This document shows positions 14,624 through 23,714 of a DNA stretch of 64,000 nucleotides, piece after piece. Source of the stretch: Clostridium uliginosum. Lineage in GTDB: Bacteria; Bacillota; Clostridia; Clostridiales; Clostridiaceae. The stretch lies in assembly GCF_900112485.1 (NCBI RefSeq), contig NZ_FOMG01000006.1, positions 62,001 through 126,000 on the forward strand. Direction: 5' to 3'. Numbering within the stretch: the first letter of the stretch is position 1; every line of letters starts with the position of its first letter. A program made the translations under genes and the position numbers. The notes under the pieces are model-generated. The model was not told the DNA's origin, searched no databases, and was given only the letters and a program-made list of their open reading frames with translations.

Positions 14624-16929
14624 AAAAAGAGTTAATTCCAAGTGAAGTTATTTTTAATTGTTCTTTTAAAGAATTATCAGATAATGATGATTTTGCTGAA
14701 ATACCAGAAGTAATATCAAGATTAAACGATATAAAGAGGGCTTTGAAAATTAAAAAAGATGGATACAATCTATACTATATTGATTCATTTTCAAAGGATA
14801 AGTTAAATAATTTAATTAAATATGTTTCTAATATATATGAGGAAGAGGATTCACCAAAGGATATATGTTATGTAACAACAGACAAGCCATTATCTCCTAA
14901 AGTATTATTTTTGCCTAGCGGAAAAGGAAGCTTGTTAAAAGAAAAAATTGAAGAAATAAAAGATGAGTATTTTGAATGTATAATGAATTTTTATAATGGT
15001 TCTTCTGATGTAGAAAAAGAGAATATAATTCAAGAAATAACTGAAAAAAGAAATAAGTATATATCTAATTTAATGGATACAGCAAAAGCTCATAATTTTG
15101 ATGTTAAAGCGACAAGTGGTGGATTTGTTTTTATTCCTTTAAAGGAAAAAGGAAAGGAAATGACAGAAGAGGAGTATGATGAGCTAGAAAGTGAAAATCA
15201 AACTACTATTCAAGAACAAGTATCAGAACTTAAAAAAGAAGCAAAAGAGGTTTTAGAAAAGTTAACAAATATTGAGAAGGAATCCATAGAAAAACTAAAA
15301 AAAATTTATACGAGATATCTAAAACGTGATATGAAAGAAAGTAAGGATGATTTATTATTTGAATTTGTAACAGATGATGGAGTATGCATGTATCTTGCAC
15401 AGATGTTTGATTGGTTTGAAGATGAAATAGTTTCATGCTATACAATAAGTTTAGAGGAAGATGACAAGGAAATAGATGAAATATTTATAAAATATGAAGT
15501 TAATGTTCTTGTTGATAATAAAAACAATCCACATCCAAAAGTAATTTTTGAAGAAGATCCGACTATAAATAATTTAATTGGTAACATTGAATATAAAAAT
15601 AATAATGGAATATATACAACTGATATATCATTAATAAATGCAGGAAGTTTATTAAAAGCTAATGAAGGGTGTTTAATATTAAGATTAAGCTCTTTAATAA
15701 ATAGTGGATATAGTTATTATTATTTAAAGAAAGCATTAATGATGGGGAAAATAGATTATAACTATACTAAGAGTTATTTAGATGTTTTATCTATAGAAGG
15801 ATTAAAACCAGAGGAAATTCCTATTAATGTAAAGGTGATATTAATAGGAGATTATCAAAGTTTTAGTTTGCTTTATGAAAGAGATGAAGATTTTAAACGA
15901 TTATTTCCATTAAAAGTTGAAGCTGATATAGAATTAAAATGTAATGATAAATCAAGAACAGCAATAGCATATGCTATTAAAAAGAAGGTAAAAGAAGATA
16001 ATTTGTTAGATATAGATCAAGAAGCTATGGAAGAAATATTTAAATTTTTATCTAGAATTATAGGTAATAGAAATAAAATTTCTGTTGATGATTATTATAT
16101 TAATAATTTATTATATTTATCTAATGATAAAGCAAGTACAGAGGGAAGACTCACAATAAGTAGAGATGATATTATTTATACTTGCCATAATGATAAAGAA
16201 AAAATTCAAGATGAAATATTAGATGAATATAAAAGTAATAAGATATTAATATCAATTAATGGTGCGAAGGTTGGTGCTATTAATGCTCTAGCTGTAATTG
16301 GTACAAGCCTTTATAACTTTGGTAAGCCTATGAGAGTAACTTGCTTAGCACTTAAGGGAGAAGGTAGAATAATTGATGTTCATAAGGAATGCAAATTAAG
16401 TGGAAATATTCATGAAAAATCTATTGCTATATTAAGAGGATTGGTAACTAATTTGTTAAGTCCATATGAAGGATTGCCAGTAGATTTTCAATTGAGCTTT
16501 GAACAGACTTATTCAATGATAGAAGGAGATAGTGCTTCAGTTGCAGAAGTAATATGTATTCTTTCTGCACTTAGCAAAAGACCTATAAGACAAAATATTG
16601 CAGTTACTGGTTCAATTAACCAATTTGGAGAGGTTCAACCAATTGGTATGGTAAATGAAAAAATTGAAGGATTTTTTAAAGTATGTGAAGGCTTAAATGA
16701 CATGGATGATAAGGGAGTATTAATTCCTAGCATGAATAAAGATGAATTGATTTTAAGTAGTGAAGTAGAAGAGTATATTAAAAGGGGTGCATTTCACATT
16801 TATACAATGGATACATTAGAAGATGCAATCGAGGTTCTTATTTTAAAGCAAGGTGAACCTGTTAAAGAATTTTTTAAAACTATTGATGATGAAATGCTCA
16901 AATATAAAAGTGCTAAAAGAAAAAAGTAA
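14620..16929 (+). CDS. Lon-family serine protease with degenerate AAA domain
   Basis: Related to LonB/AAA_32-type Lon proteases, 769 aa. The C-terminal peptidase is intact: catalytic Ser638 in EGDSAS and Lys681 in NEKIEGF. The N-terminal ATPase part aligns by its landmarks (DGYNLYYIDSFSKDKL at 48-62; CYVTTDKPLSPKVLFLPSGKG), but the P-loop expected at 54-62 reads IDSFSKDKL with no GxxGxGK. The Walker B region reads EGCLILRLSSLI without acidic residues. Nucleotide hydrolysis is therefore doubtful. It may be an ATP-independent or regulatory Lon paralogue. It lies just upstream of spoIIA but is separated by a strong terminator. Confidence 0.85.
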   Translation: MKKELIPSEVIFNCSFKELSDNDDFAEIPEVISRLNDIKRALKIKKDGYNLYYIDSFSKDKLNNLIKYVSNIYEEEDSPKDICYVTTDKPLSPKVLFLPSGKGSLLKEKIEEIKDEYFECIMNFYNGSSDVEKENIIQEITEKRNKYISNLMDTAKAHNFDVKATSGGFVFIPLKEKGKEMTEEEYDELESENQTTIQEQVSELKKEAKEVLEKLTNIEKESIEKLKKIYTRYLKRDMKESKDDLLFEFVTDDGVCMYLAQMFDWFEDEIVSCYTISLEEDDKEIDEIFIKYEVNVLVDNKNNPHPKVIFEEDPTINNLIGNIEYKNNNGIYTTDISLINAGSLLKANEGCLILRLSSLINSGYSYYYLKKALMMGKIDYNYTKSYLDVLSIEGLKPEEIPINVKVILIGDYQSFSLLYERDEDFKRLFPLKVEADIELKCNDKSRTAIAYAIKKKVKEDNLLDIDQEAMEEIFKFLSRIIGNRNKISVDDYYINNLLYLSNDKASTEGRLTISRDDIIYTCHNDKEKIQDEILDEYKSNKILISINGAKVGAINALAVIGTSLYNFGKPMRVTCLALKGEGRIIDVHKECKLSGNIHEKSIAILRGLVTNLLSPYEGLPVDFQLSFEQTYSMIEGDSASVAEVICILSALSKRPIRQNIAVTGSINQFGEVQPIGMVNEKIEGFFKVCEGLNDMDDKGVLIPSMNKDELILSSEVEEYIKRGAFHIYTMDTLEDAIEVLILKQGEPVKEFFKTIDDEMLKYKSAKRKK

Positions 16930-16957
16930 AATTGTATCAGTTTAAGTAAGATGTTTT

Positions 16958-16990
16958 AGGGGTATTAAGTAGCTTAATACCCCTATTTTT
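16958..16990 (+). terminator. Terminator of the Lon-like gene
   Basis: AGGGGTATTAAG (16958-16969), loop TAG, CTTAATACCCCT (16973-16984), followed by ATTTTT. Confidence 0.88.
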
Positions 16991-17109
16991 AGTATCTAAA
17001 AGTATAATACGAATAAGGAATATGAAAGGAAATAGCTATAGATTAATAGTTATATATTCAAATTTGTTACAGTAAATTAGAATATTTAGAAAAAAATGTA
17101 ATAATTGAT

Positions 17110-17139
17110 TTGACGTTGAATAAAATAGTATGTTAAAAT
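17110..17139 (+). promoter_or_regulatory. Sigma-A-like promoter candidate for spoIIA
   Basis: TTGACG (17110-17115), 18-nt spacer, TAAAAT (17134-17139), about 70 nt before spoIIAA. A sigma-H promoter would be expected from other spore formers; I do not see a convincing one. Confidence 0.4.
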
Positions 17140-17169
17140 ATGGTAAAGGCTAGTGAGGAATATTAAGGA

Positions 17170-17210
17170 GGAGGTGAATTACTCTAAGGGAAGTTTTAGA
17201 GTAGTAGGAT
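17170..17210 (+). promoter_or_regulatory. Shine-Dalgarno separated from the spoIIAA start by a hairpin
   Basis: A perfect GGAGGTGA (17170-17177) is 33 nt from the ATG, far beyond normal spacing. The intervening TACTCTAA (17180-17187) and TTAGAGTA (17196-17203) form a perfect 8-bp stem with an 8-nt loop. Folded, only 9 nt remain between Shine-Dalgarno and ATG. Confidence 0.6.
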
Positions 17211-17546
17211 ATGAATTTAAAGTTTGAAAAACATGATGATATTTTAATTATTACTTTTATTGGAGAGTTGGATCATCATAGTGCTGAAGAGGTTAGAGTT
17301 AAAATTGATGATAGAATTGATAGAGATAATATAGAAAAAGTAATTTTAAATTTTTCAGGAGTTAGCTTTATGGACAGCTCTGGTATAGGAGTTGTCGTTG
17401 GAAGACATAAGAAAATATCTAATAAAGGAGGATCTCTTTGTATTGCCAAGGTTAGTGGAAATGTCAACAAAGTATTTGAATTAACAGGTTTATATAAGGT
17501 AATTAAAAACTATAATACTGTAGATGAAGCAGTAAGATGCATTTAG
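17211..17546 (+). CDS. spoIIAA: Anti-anti-sigma factor SpoIIAA
   Basis: STAS-domain protein that frees sigma-F from SpoIIAB in the forespore. The DSSGIG motif at residues 55-60 carries the serine phosphorylated by SpoIIAB, probably Ser57. 111 aa is normal. ATG 17211 is the first start in frame, with an in-frame TAG at 17205. It is reached through an unusual hairpin-separated Shine-Dalgarno. First gene of spoIIAA-spoIIAB-sigF; its stop directly abuts the region containing the spoIIAB Shine-Dalgarno. Confidence 0.95.
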   Translation: MNLKFEKHDDILIITFIGELDHHSAEEVRVKIDDRIDRDNIEKVILNFSGVSFMDSSGIGVVVGRHKKISNKGGSLCIAKVSGNVNKVFELTGLYKVIKNYNTVDEAVRCI

Positions 17547-17561
17547 ATGGAGGGGTTTATC

Positions 17562-17993
17562 GTGTATGATAATAAAATGAGTGTGGAATTTGTAAGCAAA
17601 TCTCAGAATGAAGGTTTTGCAAGAGTTGCTGTTGCAGCATTTGTTTCTCAACTTGATCCAACAATTGCTGAAATAACTGATGTAAAGACAGCAGTATCAG
17701 AGGCAGTAACTAACTCTATAATACATGGTTATGAAAATAGAACTGATGGATTAATTAGAGTTGAGGCTGAAATTTATGATAGAGAGATAACTATTTCAAT
17801 AATAGATAATGGTAAGGGTATTGATGATATACCAAAGGTCATGGAACCATTATATACATCACGTCCTGATTTAGAAAGATCAGGAATGGGTTTTACTGTT
17901 ATGGAAACATTTATGGATAGTTTAGTTGTGGAAAGTGAAAGTGGGAATGGTACAAGGGTGATAATAAAGAAGAAATTTGACACAGTGAGTTAG
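17562..17993 (+). CDS. spoIIAB: Anti-sigma F factor / serine kinase SpoIIAB
   Basis: GHKL-type kinase that binds sigma-F and phosphorylates SpoIIAA. N-box [10 protein letters not shown] at about 47-56, G1 box DNGKGID at 82-88, and GMGF at 108-111. I chose GTG 17562, 6 nt after GGAGGGG. The upstream in-frame ATG at 17547 abuts the spoIIAA stop and contains the Shine-Dalgarno itself. From GTG the protein has 143 aa, the usual size. Confidence 0.94.
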   Translation: MYDNKMSVEFVSKSQNEGFARVAVAAFVSQLDPTIAEITDVKTAVSEAVTNSIIHGYENRTDGLIRVEAEIYDREITISIIDNGKGIDDIPKVMEPLYTSRPDLERSGMGFTVMETFMDSLVVESESGNGTRVIIKKKFDTVS

Positions 17994-18003
17994 GTGAAAT
18001 AAT

Positions 18004-18759
18004 ATGGAAAAAGGGAATTTTAGAAGAGAGGAATATAATTATAATGATAATTCGGAATTATTACCTTTAGCTAAAGCTGGAGATTCTGAGGCTATGAACA
18101 AATTAATTGAAATGAATTTACCATTAGTATCATGCATTAGTAAAAAATTTTTAAATAGAGGATATGAGTATGAGGATATATTTCAAATAGGATCTATTGG
18201 ATTAGTTAAAGCTATAAATAATTTCGATTTAACTTATAATGTTAAATTTTCAACTTATGCAGTACCTATGATTATAGGAGAAATTAAAAGGTTTTTAAGA
18301 GATGATGGAATGATAAAAGTAAGTCGTAATGTGAAAAGTTTAGCGAAGAGAATACATTTTGAGAAGGAAGAATTAACAAAAAGACTTAACAGGACACCTA
18401 CAATAGATGAACTTGCGGAGTTTTCAGGCGTAAACAAGGAAGAAATTGTTTTTGCAATAGAATCTGCAACAAGTCTACAATATCTTTATGATACAATCCA
18501 CCAAGATGATGGAGCACCAGTTTTATTAATAGATAAGCTTAGTGAAAAAGGTGAAGAAGATATTGGAATGATTAACAAAATAGCACTTAAAGAAGCTTTA
18601 AGAAGCTTAGATATGAAAGCAAGACAAATAATTATACTAAGATATTTTAAAGATAAGACTCAGGTACAAGTTGCTAAAATGCTTGGTATAAGTCAAGTGC
18701 AAGTATCTAGAATTGAAAAAAAGGTACTTTTAAAAATGAGAGAGAAACTAGAAGATTAA
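18004..18759 (+). CDS. sigF: RNA polymerase sporulation sigma factor SigF
   Basis: Forespore sigma factor, first compartment-specific sigma of sporulation. Sigma region 2 (YEDIFQIGSIGLVKAINNFD with FSTYAVPMIIGEIKRF) and the region 4 helix-turn-helix (KTQVQVAKMLGISQVQVSRI) are present in 251 aa. Third gene of the spoIIA operon, 10 nt after spoIIAB, which holds it inactive until SpoIIAA is dephosphorylated. The next genes downstream (spoVA) are of the forespore class. Confidence 0.95.
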   Translation: MEKGNFRREEYNYNDNSELLPLAKAGDSEAMNKLIEMNLPLVSCISKKFLNRGYEYEDIFQIGSIGLVKAINNFDLTYNVKFSTYAVPMIIGEIKRFLRDDGMIKVSRNVKSLAKRIHFEKEELTKRLNRTPTIDELAEFSGVNKEEIVFAIESATSLQYLYDTIHQDDGAPVLLIDKLSEKGEEDIGMINKIALKEALRSLDMKARQIIILRYFKDKTQVQVAKMLGISQVQVSRIEKKVLLKMREKLED

Positions 18760-18830
18760 ACTTAATCATATGAAAGAAAAATTTAATCAATGCATAATAA
18801 AGCATAGGAATTCCATGTTTAATTGTTCAT

Positions 18831-18869
18831 AAAAATAAAGTCACTATTGAGTATAGTGACTTTATTTTT
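18831..18869 (+). terminator. Terminator of the spoIIA operon
   Basis: AAAAATAAAGTCACTAT (18831-18847) pairs perfectly with ATAGTGACTTTATTTTT (18853-18869), a 17-bp stem with T-rich end. Confidence 0.85.
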
Positions 18870-18970
18870 ATGGAATAAATTAACGGAGTTAAATTTTATA
18901 AATTAACAAATAATAAAAATACATGAATGTATTTGAAATAAAGTAATGCCTAAAAAGGAGAGCGATAAAT

Positions 18971-19426
18971 TTGGTTAAAAATGAAAAATTAATAAAGAAA
19001 AAATATGAGGATATGGCAAAGCAGGTTGAGCCTAAGCCAAAGATAGCGCAAAATTGCGCTAAAGCTTTTTTTGTTGGAGGTGCAATCTGTACTGTAGGAC
19101 AATTTATAAATAACTATGCTTTGAAATTAGGATTTTCAGAAGAGCAAGTTATAATAATGGTACCTATAATAATGATTTTTCTTGGAGCATTATTAACCGG
19201 AATAGGAATATATGATAAGATAGCCCAATTTGGTGGAGCTGGAACTGTAGTACCTATAACAGGATTTTCTAATGCTATTGTTTCTCCAGCTATAGAATTT
19301 AAAAAAGAAGGTTTTATCTTTGGAGTAGCATCGAAAATGTTTACAATTGCAGGGCCGGTTCTTGTATATGGAATAGGATCTTCAGTAATTATAGGAATTG
19401 TTTATTATATAAGTTCATTATTTTAA
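18971..19426 (+). CDS. spoVAC: Stage V sporulation protein AC
   Basis: Membrane component of the SpoVA channel that moves Ca2+-dipicolinic acid into the spore core and out at germination. 151 aa with several hydrophobic helices and the conserved FGGAGTVVPITGFSNA segment, which recurs in the paralogue SpoVAE. The TTG start at 18971 follows AAGGAGAG. First gene of spoVAC-AD-AE; spoVAA and spoVAB are absent, as in other clostridia. Confidence 0.93.
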   Translation: MVKNEKLIKKKYEDMAKQVEPKPKIAQNCAKAFFVGGAICTVGQFINNYALKLGFSEEQVIIMVPIIMIFLGALLTGIGIYDKIAQFGGAGTVVPITGFSNAIVSPAIEFKKEGFIFGVASKMFTIAGPVLVYGIGSSVIIGIVYYISSLF

Positions 19427-19535
19427 ATACTAATTTTGTTTATATGAGAGAACCTTTAATAATTTGCAAGGAACAATTAGTATATCCTTCACTGAAAATT
19501 ATAAATTGATTTTAAATATTAAGGTAGGTGTAGAT

Positions 19536-20555
19536 ATGAAAACAGATGGCAAGAAACTAGGGAAGCAAACCGTAAAGTTAGAAAATCCTCCTAAAATAAT
19601 CTCTGCTTATTCAATAGTTGGACCTAAAGAGGGGGATGGTCCTTTAAGGGAATGCTTTGATCAAATATTAAATGATGATACTTGTGGTAAAGATAGTTTT
19701 GAAAAAGCTGAAAGTGAAATGATGTTTACAGCTATAACAGAAGCTTTATCTAGAGCCAAACTAAAAGAGACGGATATAGACTACCTTTTTGCAGGTGACT
19801 TATTAAATCAAATAATTTCTTCAAGCTTTGCAGCTAGAGAATTTAGTATTCCATTTTTTGGGCTATATGGTGCTTGTTCAACTATGTCAGAATCTTTAAG
19901 TTTAGCATCAATAATAATGGATGCTGGATGTGCTAAGTATGTAGTTGCTGCAACATCATCACATTTTAGCTCGGCTGAAAGGCAATTTAGGTTTCCACTT
20001 GAATATGGATCTCAAAGATGTGGGACTTGTCAATGGACTGTAACAGGATCTGGAGCCATGGTGTTAGGACATGAAGGAAATTTCCCAGAAGTAACCTATA
20101 TTACAACAGGCAAGGTAAAGGATTATGGACAAAAAGATCCTAATAATATGGGAGCAGCAATGGTACCAGCAGCAGTTGATACTTTAGTAAGTCATTTTAA
20201 AGATACTGGAAGAAAACCTAGTGATTATGATATTATCGCAACAGGTGATTTAGGTAAGGTTGGTAAAGAACTTGCTGACAAGTTAATACAAGAATATGGT
20301 TATGACATAAGAGCAAATCATATGGATTGTGGAGAAGCAATTTTTAATGGACAATTACAAAAGACTGATGCTGGGGGAAGTGGATGTGGATGTTCTGCAG
20401 TTGTATTTACTGGATATTTATATAAAAAATTAATGCGTAAAGAGATAAAAAGTGTTTTATTAGTTTCGACAGGTGCACTAATGAGTCCCACTTCATCGCT
20501 ACAAGGAGAAACTATTCCAGGTATAGCTCATGCGGTTGCTATAGAGATGAAGTAA
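19536..20555 (+). CDS. spoVAD: Stage V sporulation protein AD
   Basis: Soluble thiolase-fold DPA-binding component of the SpoVA channel. ATG 19536 after GGTAGGTG gives 339 aa, matching the family; the open frame upstream to 19464 is not supported. The conserved start KIISAYSIVGPKEGDGPL and the central GLYGACSTMSESLSLAS are visible. It lies between spoVAC and spoVAE. Expression in the forespore under sigma-G is expected from the family, but I cannot point to a promoter. Confidence 0.94.
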   Translation: MKTDGKKLGKQTVKLENPPKIISAYSIVGPKEGDGPLRECFDQILNDDTCGKDSFEKAESEMMFTAITEALSRAKLKETDIDYLFAGDLLNQIISSSFAAREFSIPFFGLYGACSTMSESLSLASIIMDAGCAKYVVAATSSHFSSAERQFRFPLEYGSQRCGTCQWTVTGSGAMVLGHEGNFPEVTYITTGKVKDYGQKDPNNMGAAMVPAAVDTLVSHFKDTGRKPSDYDIIATGDLGKVGKELADKLIQEYGYDIRANHMDCGEAIFNGQLQKTDAGGSGCGCSAVVFTGYLYKKLMRKEIKSVLLVSTGALMSPTSSLQGETIPGIAHAVAIEMK

Positions 20556-20617
20556 GTTAACTACAAATTAATAAATAATATATAAAAATAATAATTATTT
20601 AGATAGGAGAAATACAT

Positions 20618-20974
20618 ATGGATTATATAAGTGCTTTTATAGTTGGTGGAGTTATTTGTATAATAGGACAAATATTAATGGATACAACGAAATTAACTCC
20701 AGGTAGGATATTAGTTTTATTTGTTACTATTGGAGCAATATTAGGTGCTTTTGGATTATATGATAAATTAGTTGATATAGGAGGTGCAGGTGCTACAGTA
20801 CCTCTTCCTGGCTTTGGTAATTCATTAGCTAAGGCAGCAATAAAAGAAGTAAAAGAGGTTGGAATATTAGGAGCTTTTACAGGTGGAGTCAAAGGAACAG
20901 CTGGAGGGGTTACAGCAGCAATTTTCTTTGGGTATTTAATGGCTATAATATTTAATCCAAAAACAAAAGAATAG
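20618..20974 (+). CDS. spoVAE: Stage V sporulation protein AE
   Basis: Third SpoVA membrane component, 118 aa, homologous to SpoVAC in the DIGGAGATVPLPGFGNSLA segment (about residues 49-67). Hydrophobic helices lie at both ends. The Shine-Dalgarno TAGGAG is 9 nt before the ATG. The small size corresponds to SpoVAEb. It completes the compact clostridial spoVAC-D-E operon. Confidence 0.92.
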   Translation: MDYISAFIVGGVICIIGQILMDTTKLTPGRILVLFVTIGAILGAFGLYDKLVDIGGAGATVPLPGFGNSLAKAAIKEVKEVGILGAFTGGVKGTAGGVTAAIFFGYLMAIIFNPKTKE

Positions 20975-21041
20975 AATTAACTTTATTTTTGGTGTATTAG
21001 CATTTATACTATAAATAAGAGAAGTATACAATTTTTTAGAA

Positions 21042-21100
21042 TAAGGCATCTTCACAAAATATATGCTACATATTGGACTGTTATTTTTTTAGATGCCTAA
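21042..21100. repeat. Short palindromic element between spoVAE and the degenerate ATPase
   Basis: TAAGGCATCTTCACAAAATA at left; right end GGACTGTTATTTTTTTAGAT then GCCTAA. Ends match 43738 and 49021. Confidence 0.6.
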
Positions 21101-21192
21101 GATATTATTAAAGGGTAATAAACAAATATTTTTTATGTTTAGTTTATTGTTTTTCTTAATTTCTAATTAATTAGTTTAGATGGGGGGATTTT

Positions 21193-23709
21193 TTGAATAA
21201 GTATTGTAATAATGCTTGGATTGAAGTTGTAGAGATGCTAAATAGTGATCAAGATAAAGGACTTAATAGCATTGAGTGTGATGCAAGAAGAGAAAAATAT
21301 GGTACAAACAAAATTGATTTACCAAGTGGAAATAGGATATCTAGAAATATAATAAATATAATTAAACAGGTACATATAATAATCTATTTAATAATTACAA
21401 TCTTATTATTTATGTTAAAAGCTAATAATTATAAGTATATTATATTAGCATTTTTAATAATAAATATAGTAGGAATTATAGGTTATAATATTAAGCGAGA
21501 CAAAGAAATAGGAATTTTAGAAAAATTAAATTTTGCAACTTCAATTGTAATACGAGATGGTATTGAACAAGTTATAAAGTCTGAAGAAATTTTAATAGGT
21601 GATATAGTAAAATTTAAGAAAGATTCAGCAATTCCAGCGGATATAAGAATAATAAAAGCTATCGATATAAAGGTTGATGAGAAAAACATAACAGGAGAGA
21701 CTTTTTATAAAGAAAAGTTTGAAAGTAAAATAAGTGGATCAATAAATTCTCTTGGAGAAATGAATAATATTCTTTTTAAAGGCTCCTTAATAAAAGCTGG
21801 AGAAGGTGAAGGAATAGTAATTTCTACAGGAAACTCAACTCAGCTTGGGAAATTACTTGCTATGCTAACTTATGCAAGCAATAGAAAACATACGTTAGGA
21901 GATAAACTTCAACGAAAATGGGGTAAATACTTATTAATTTATTTTGCTATTCTTATTGTAAGTGTAATATTCTTTATTAATAAAGGAAAATATCCAAACC
22001 AATTAGCAAGTGGTCTTTTTGTACTTGGATGCTTTCCAATTTCTGTGACTTCTGTACTAGCCTTTAAATGTATATTGAAAAAATTTTCAAATCAGGATAT
22101 TCATATAATAAATTTTTCAATTATTGATTTGATAAATGATATTAATATAATATTTTTAGATAAAATAGGAGCAATTACTAAAGAACAAATGGTAGTAAAT
22201 AAAATATTTACAAATGATGAAATAATTTATTCAAAGAATGTAGAATATACAAAAAATATAAATATTCAAAGGATAATAGATATTTCTTTATTGTGTAATA
22301 ATTCAATTTACAATGTAGAAGATAAGAATGCAAAAGGTGATTTAACAGAAATAGCTTATTTGCAGTATGCAGCTAAAAAACAGATATATAAATCTATTTT
22401 AGATAATAAAAATCAAAGAATAACTGAAATACCAATGGATTCAGATAAGAAAATGTTAACAATTTTAGATAAGATGAAAAAAGGGTATAGGGCTAATGCA
22501 CGTGGAAATTTGGATTCAGTGTTAGAGAGATGCACTCATATTATGATAGATGGATTAGAGAAAGAGCTTAATGAAGAAGATAAAATAAAGATAAAAGATA
22601 TTGATATAAAATTTTCTATAGAAGGTTTAATAACTCAAGCATTTGCATATAGAAATTTTAGTTATGAACCATCCACATCAGAAAATATAGAAAGCAACAT
22701 GGTGTTTGTTGGAATTATTGCATTAGACAATCCTCTTCAAGATAGTATAGAAGAAAAAATAAGAGAAATAAAAGATAACGGAATAGTACCCATTTTATTT
22801 ACTGAAGAAAATAAGGTTAGTGCTATTACTACAGCTAAAAAAGCGAAGATTATTTTTAAAAATGAGCAGGTTGTGTCTGGAATAGAATTAGATTCATTAA
22901 ATGAACAAGAATTAAAAGATTTATTAGGAAAGGTTAGAGTGTTTTCTAGAATAAATCCTGAAATAAAATCCCAAATAATATCGTTTTTCAACAAAGATGG
23001 ATATAAAGTTGCAGCAGCAGGAGAGACATTAGGAGATTTACCATCGTTAAACTTATCAAATGTAGGAATTGCAAAAGGAAATCCTCTTTTGATAGTAAAA
23101 AAAGTTTCAGATGTTTACATAAAAGAAAATTATTTAGAAGGTTTCTTTAAAATAAAAGATTTTTCAAGGAAATTTTTTGATAATGTTAACAGAACATTTC
23201 AAGGGATTTATACTATAGTTCTTGCAGAATTAATGCTTTTATTAGTTAGTATGATAGGTGGATGTGAAGATGTGTTAGGAGTCTTTAATATCATTTTTAT
23301 AAATGTAATTTTATTTGTACCATTATCATTAATATTAGTGTTAAAAGAAGGCAGAAGTATAAGAAATAAAGAGATGATAGGGAGAGCAGTGATTTTACTT
23401 TCATCAACTATATTCTCAACATATATTGCAAATGAAAGTGCTAAAAATTTAATAGCTTTAATGGTCTTATCAATAGGTTCACTGCTATTCATTACAATAA
23501 ATAGCAATATTTCTTTTAGACGGGTATCAATAGAAAGAAGGCTTGTGATAATTTCATCTTTCTTAATTGGACTAGCTATAAGTGCTATTTTATTAACTCA
23601 GGAAATTATTTTAACAAAAGTAGTATTAATTAATTTAGGTATTACTATAATATCTTTAGTTGTATTTGAAATTTTATTTAAAAGATGGCAAAACTCATTA
23701 ATGAGGTGA
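21193..23709 (+). CDS. Degenerate P-type ATPase (probable pseudoenzyme)
   Basis: 838 aa with the full architecture of a P2-type ATPase but eroded motifs. The phosphorylation loop reads DKIGAITKE (Asp323 kept; TGT lost). KGAPE is replaced by ARGNLD, the TGD loop by FTEEN, and GDGVND by GETLGD. The M4 PEGL becomes PISV. Only TGE of the A domain survives (ITGET). The frame is intact over 2.5 kb with normal codon use, so it is maintained, not decaying. It starts with TTG after GGGGGGA. Compare the intact pump at 7614. It overlaps or closely abuts comEC. The function is unknown; a sensory, scaffold or non-transport role is possible. Confidence 0.8.
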   Translation: MNKYCNNAWIEVVEMLNSDQDKGLNSIECDARREKYGTNKIDLPSGNRISRNIINIIKQVHIIIYLIITILLFMLKANNYKYIILAFLIINIVGIIGYNIKRDKEIGILEKLNFATSIVIRDGIEQVIKSEEILIGDIVKFKKDSAIPADIRIIKAIDIKVDEKNITGETFYKEKFESKISGSINSLGEMNNILFKGSLIKAGEGEGIVISTGNSTQLGKLLAMLTYASNRKHTLGDKLQRKWGKYLLIYFAILIVSVIFFINKGKYPNQLASGLFVLGCFPISVTSVLAFKCILKKFSNQDIHIINFSIIDLINDINIIFLDKIGAITKEQMVVNKIFTNDEIIYSKNVEYTKNINIQRIIDISLLCNNSIYNVEDKNAKGDLTEIAYLQYAAKKQIYKSILDNKNQRITEIPMDSDKKMLTILDKMKKGYRANARGNLDSVLERCTHIMIDGLEKELNEEDKIKIKDIDIKFSIEGLITQAFAYRNFSYEPSTSENIESNMVFVGIIALDNPLQDSIEEKIREIKDNGIVPILFTEENKVSAITTAKKAKIIFKNEQVVSGIELDSLNEQELKDLLGKVRVFSRINPEIKSQIISFFNKDGYKVAAAGETLGDLPSLNLSNVGIAKGNPLLIVKKVSDVYIKENYLEGFFKIKDFSRKFFDNVNRTFQGIYTIVLAELMLLLVSMIGGCEDVLGVFNIIFINVILFVPLSLILVLKEGRSIRNKEMIGRAVILLSSTIFSTYIANESAKNLIALMVLSIGSLLFITINSNISFRRVSIERRLVIISSFLIGLAISAILLTQEIILTKVVLINLGITIISLVVFEILFKRWQNSLMR

Positions 23710-23714
23710 GTTTT

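Noticed and set aside
17174..17227. GTG-initiated 17-codon ORF before spoIIAA
   Set aside because: The GTG is part of the Shine-Dalgarno itself and the frame runs into spoIIAA; the hairpin-spacer reading explains the sequence better.
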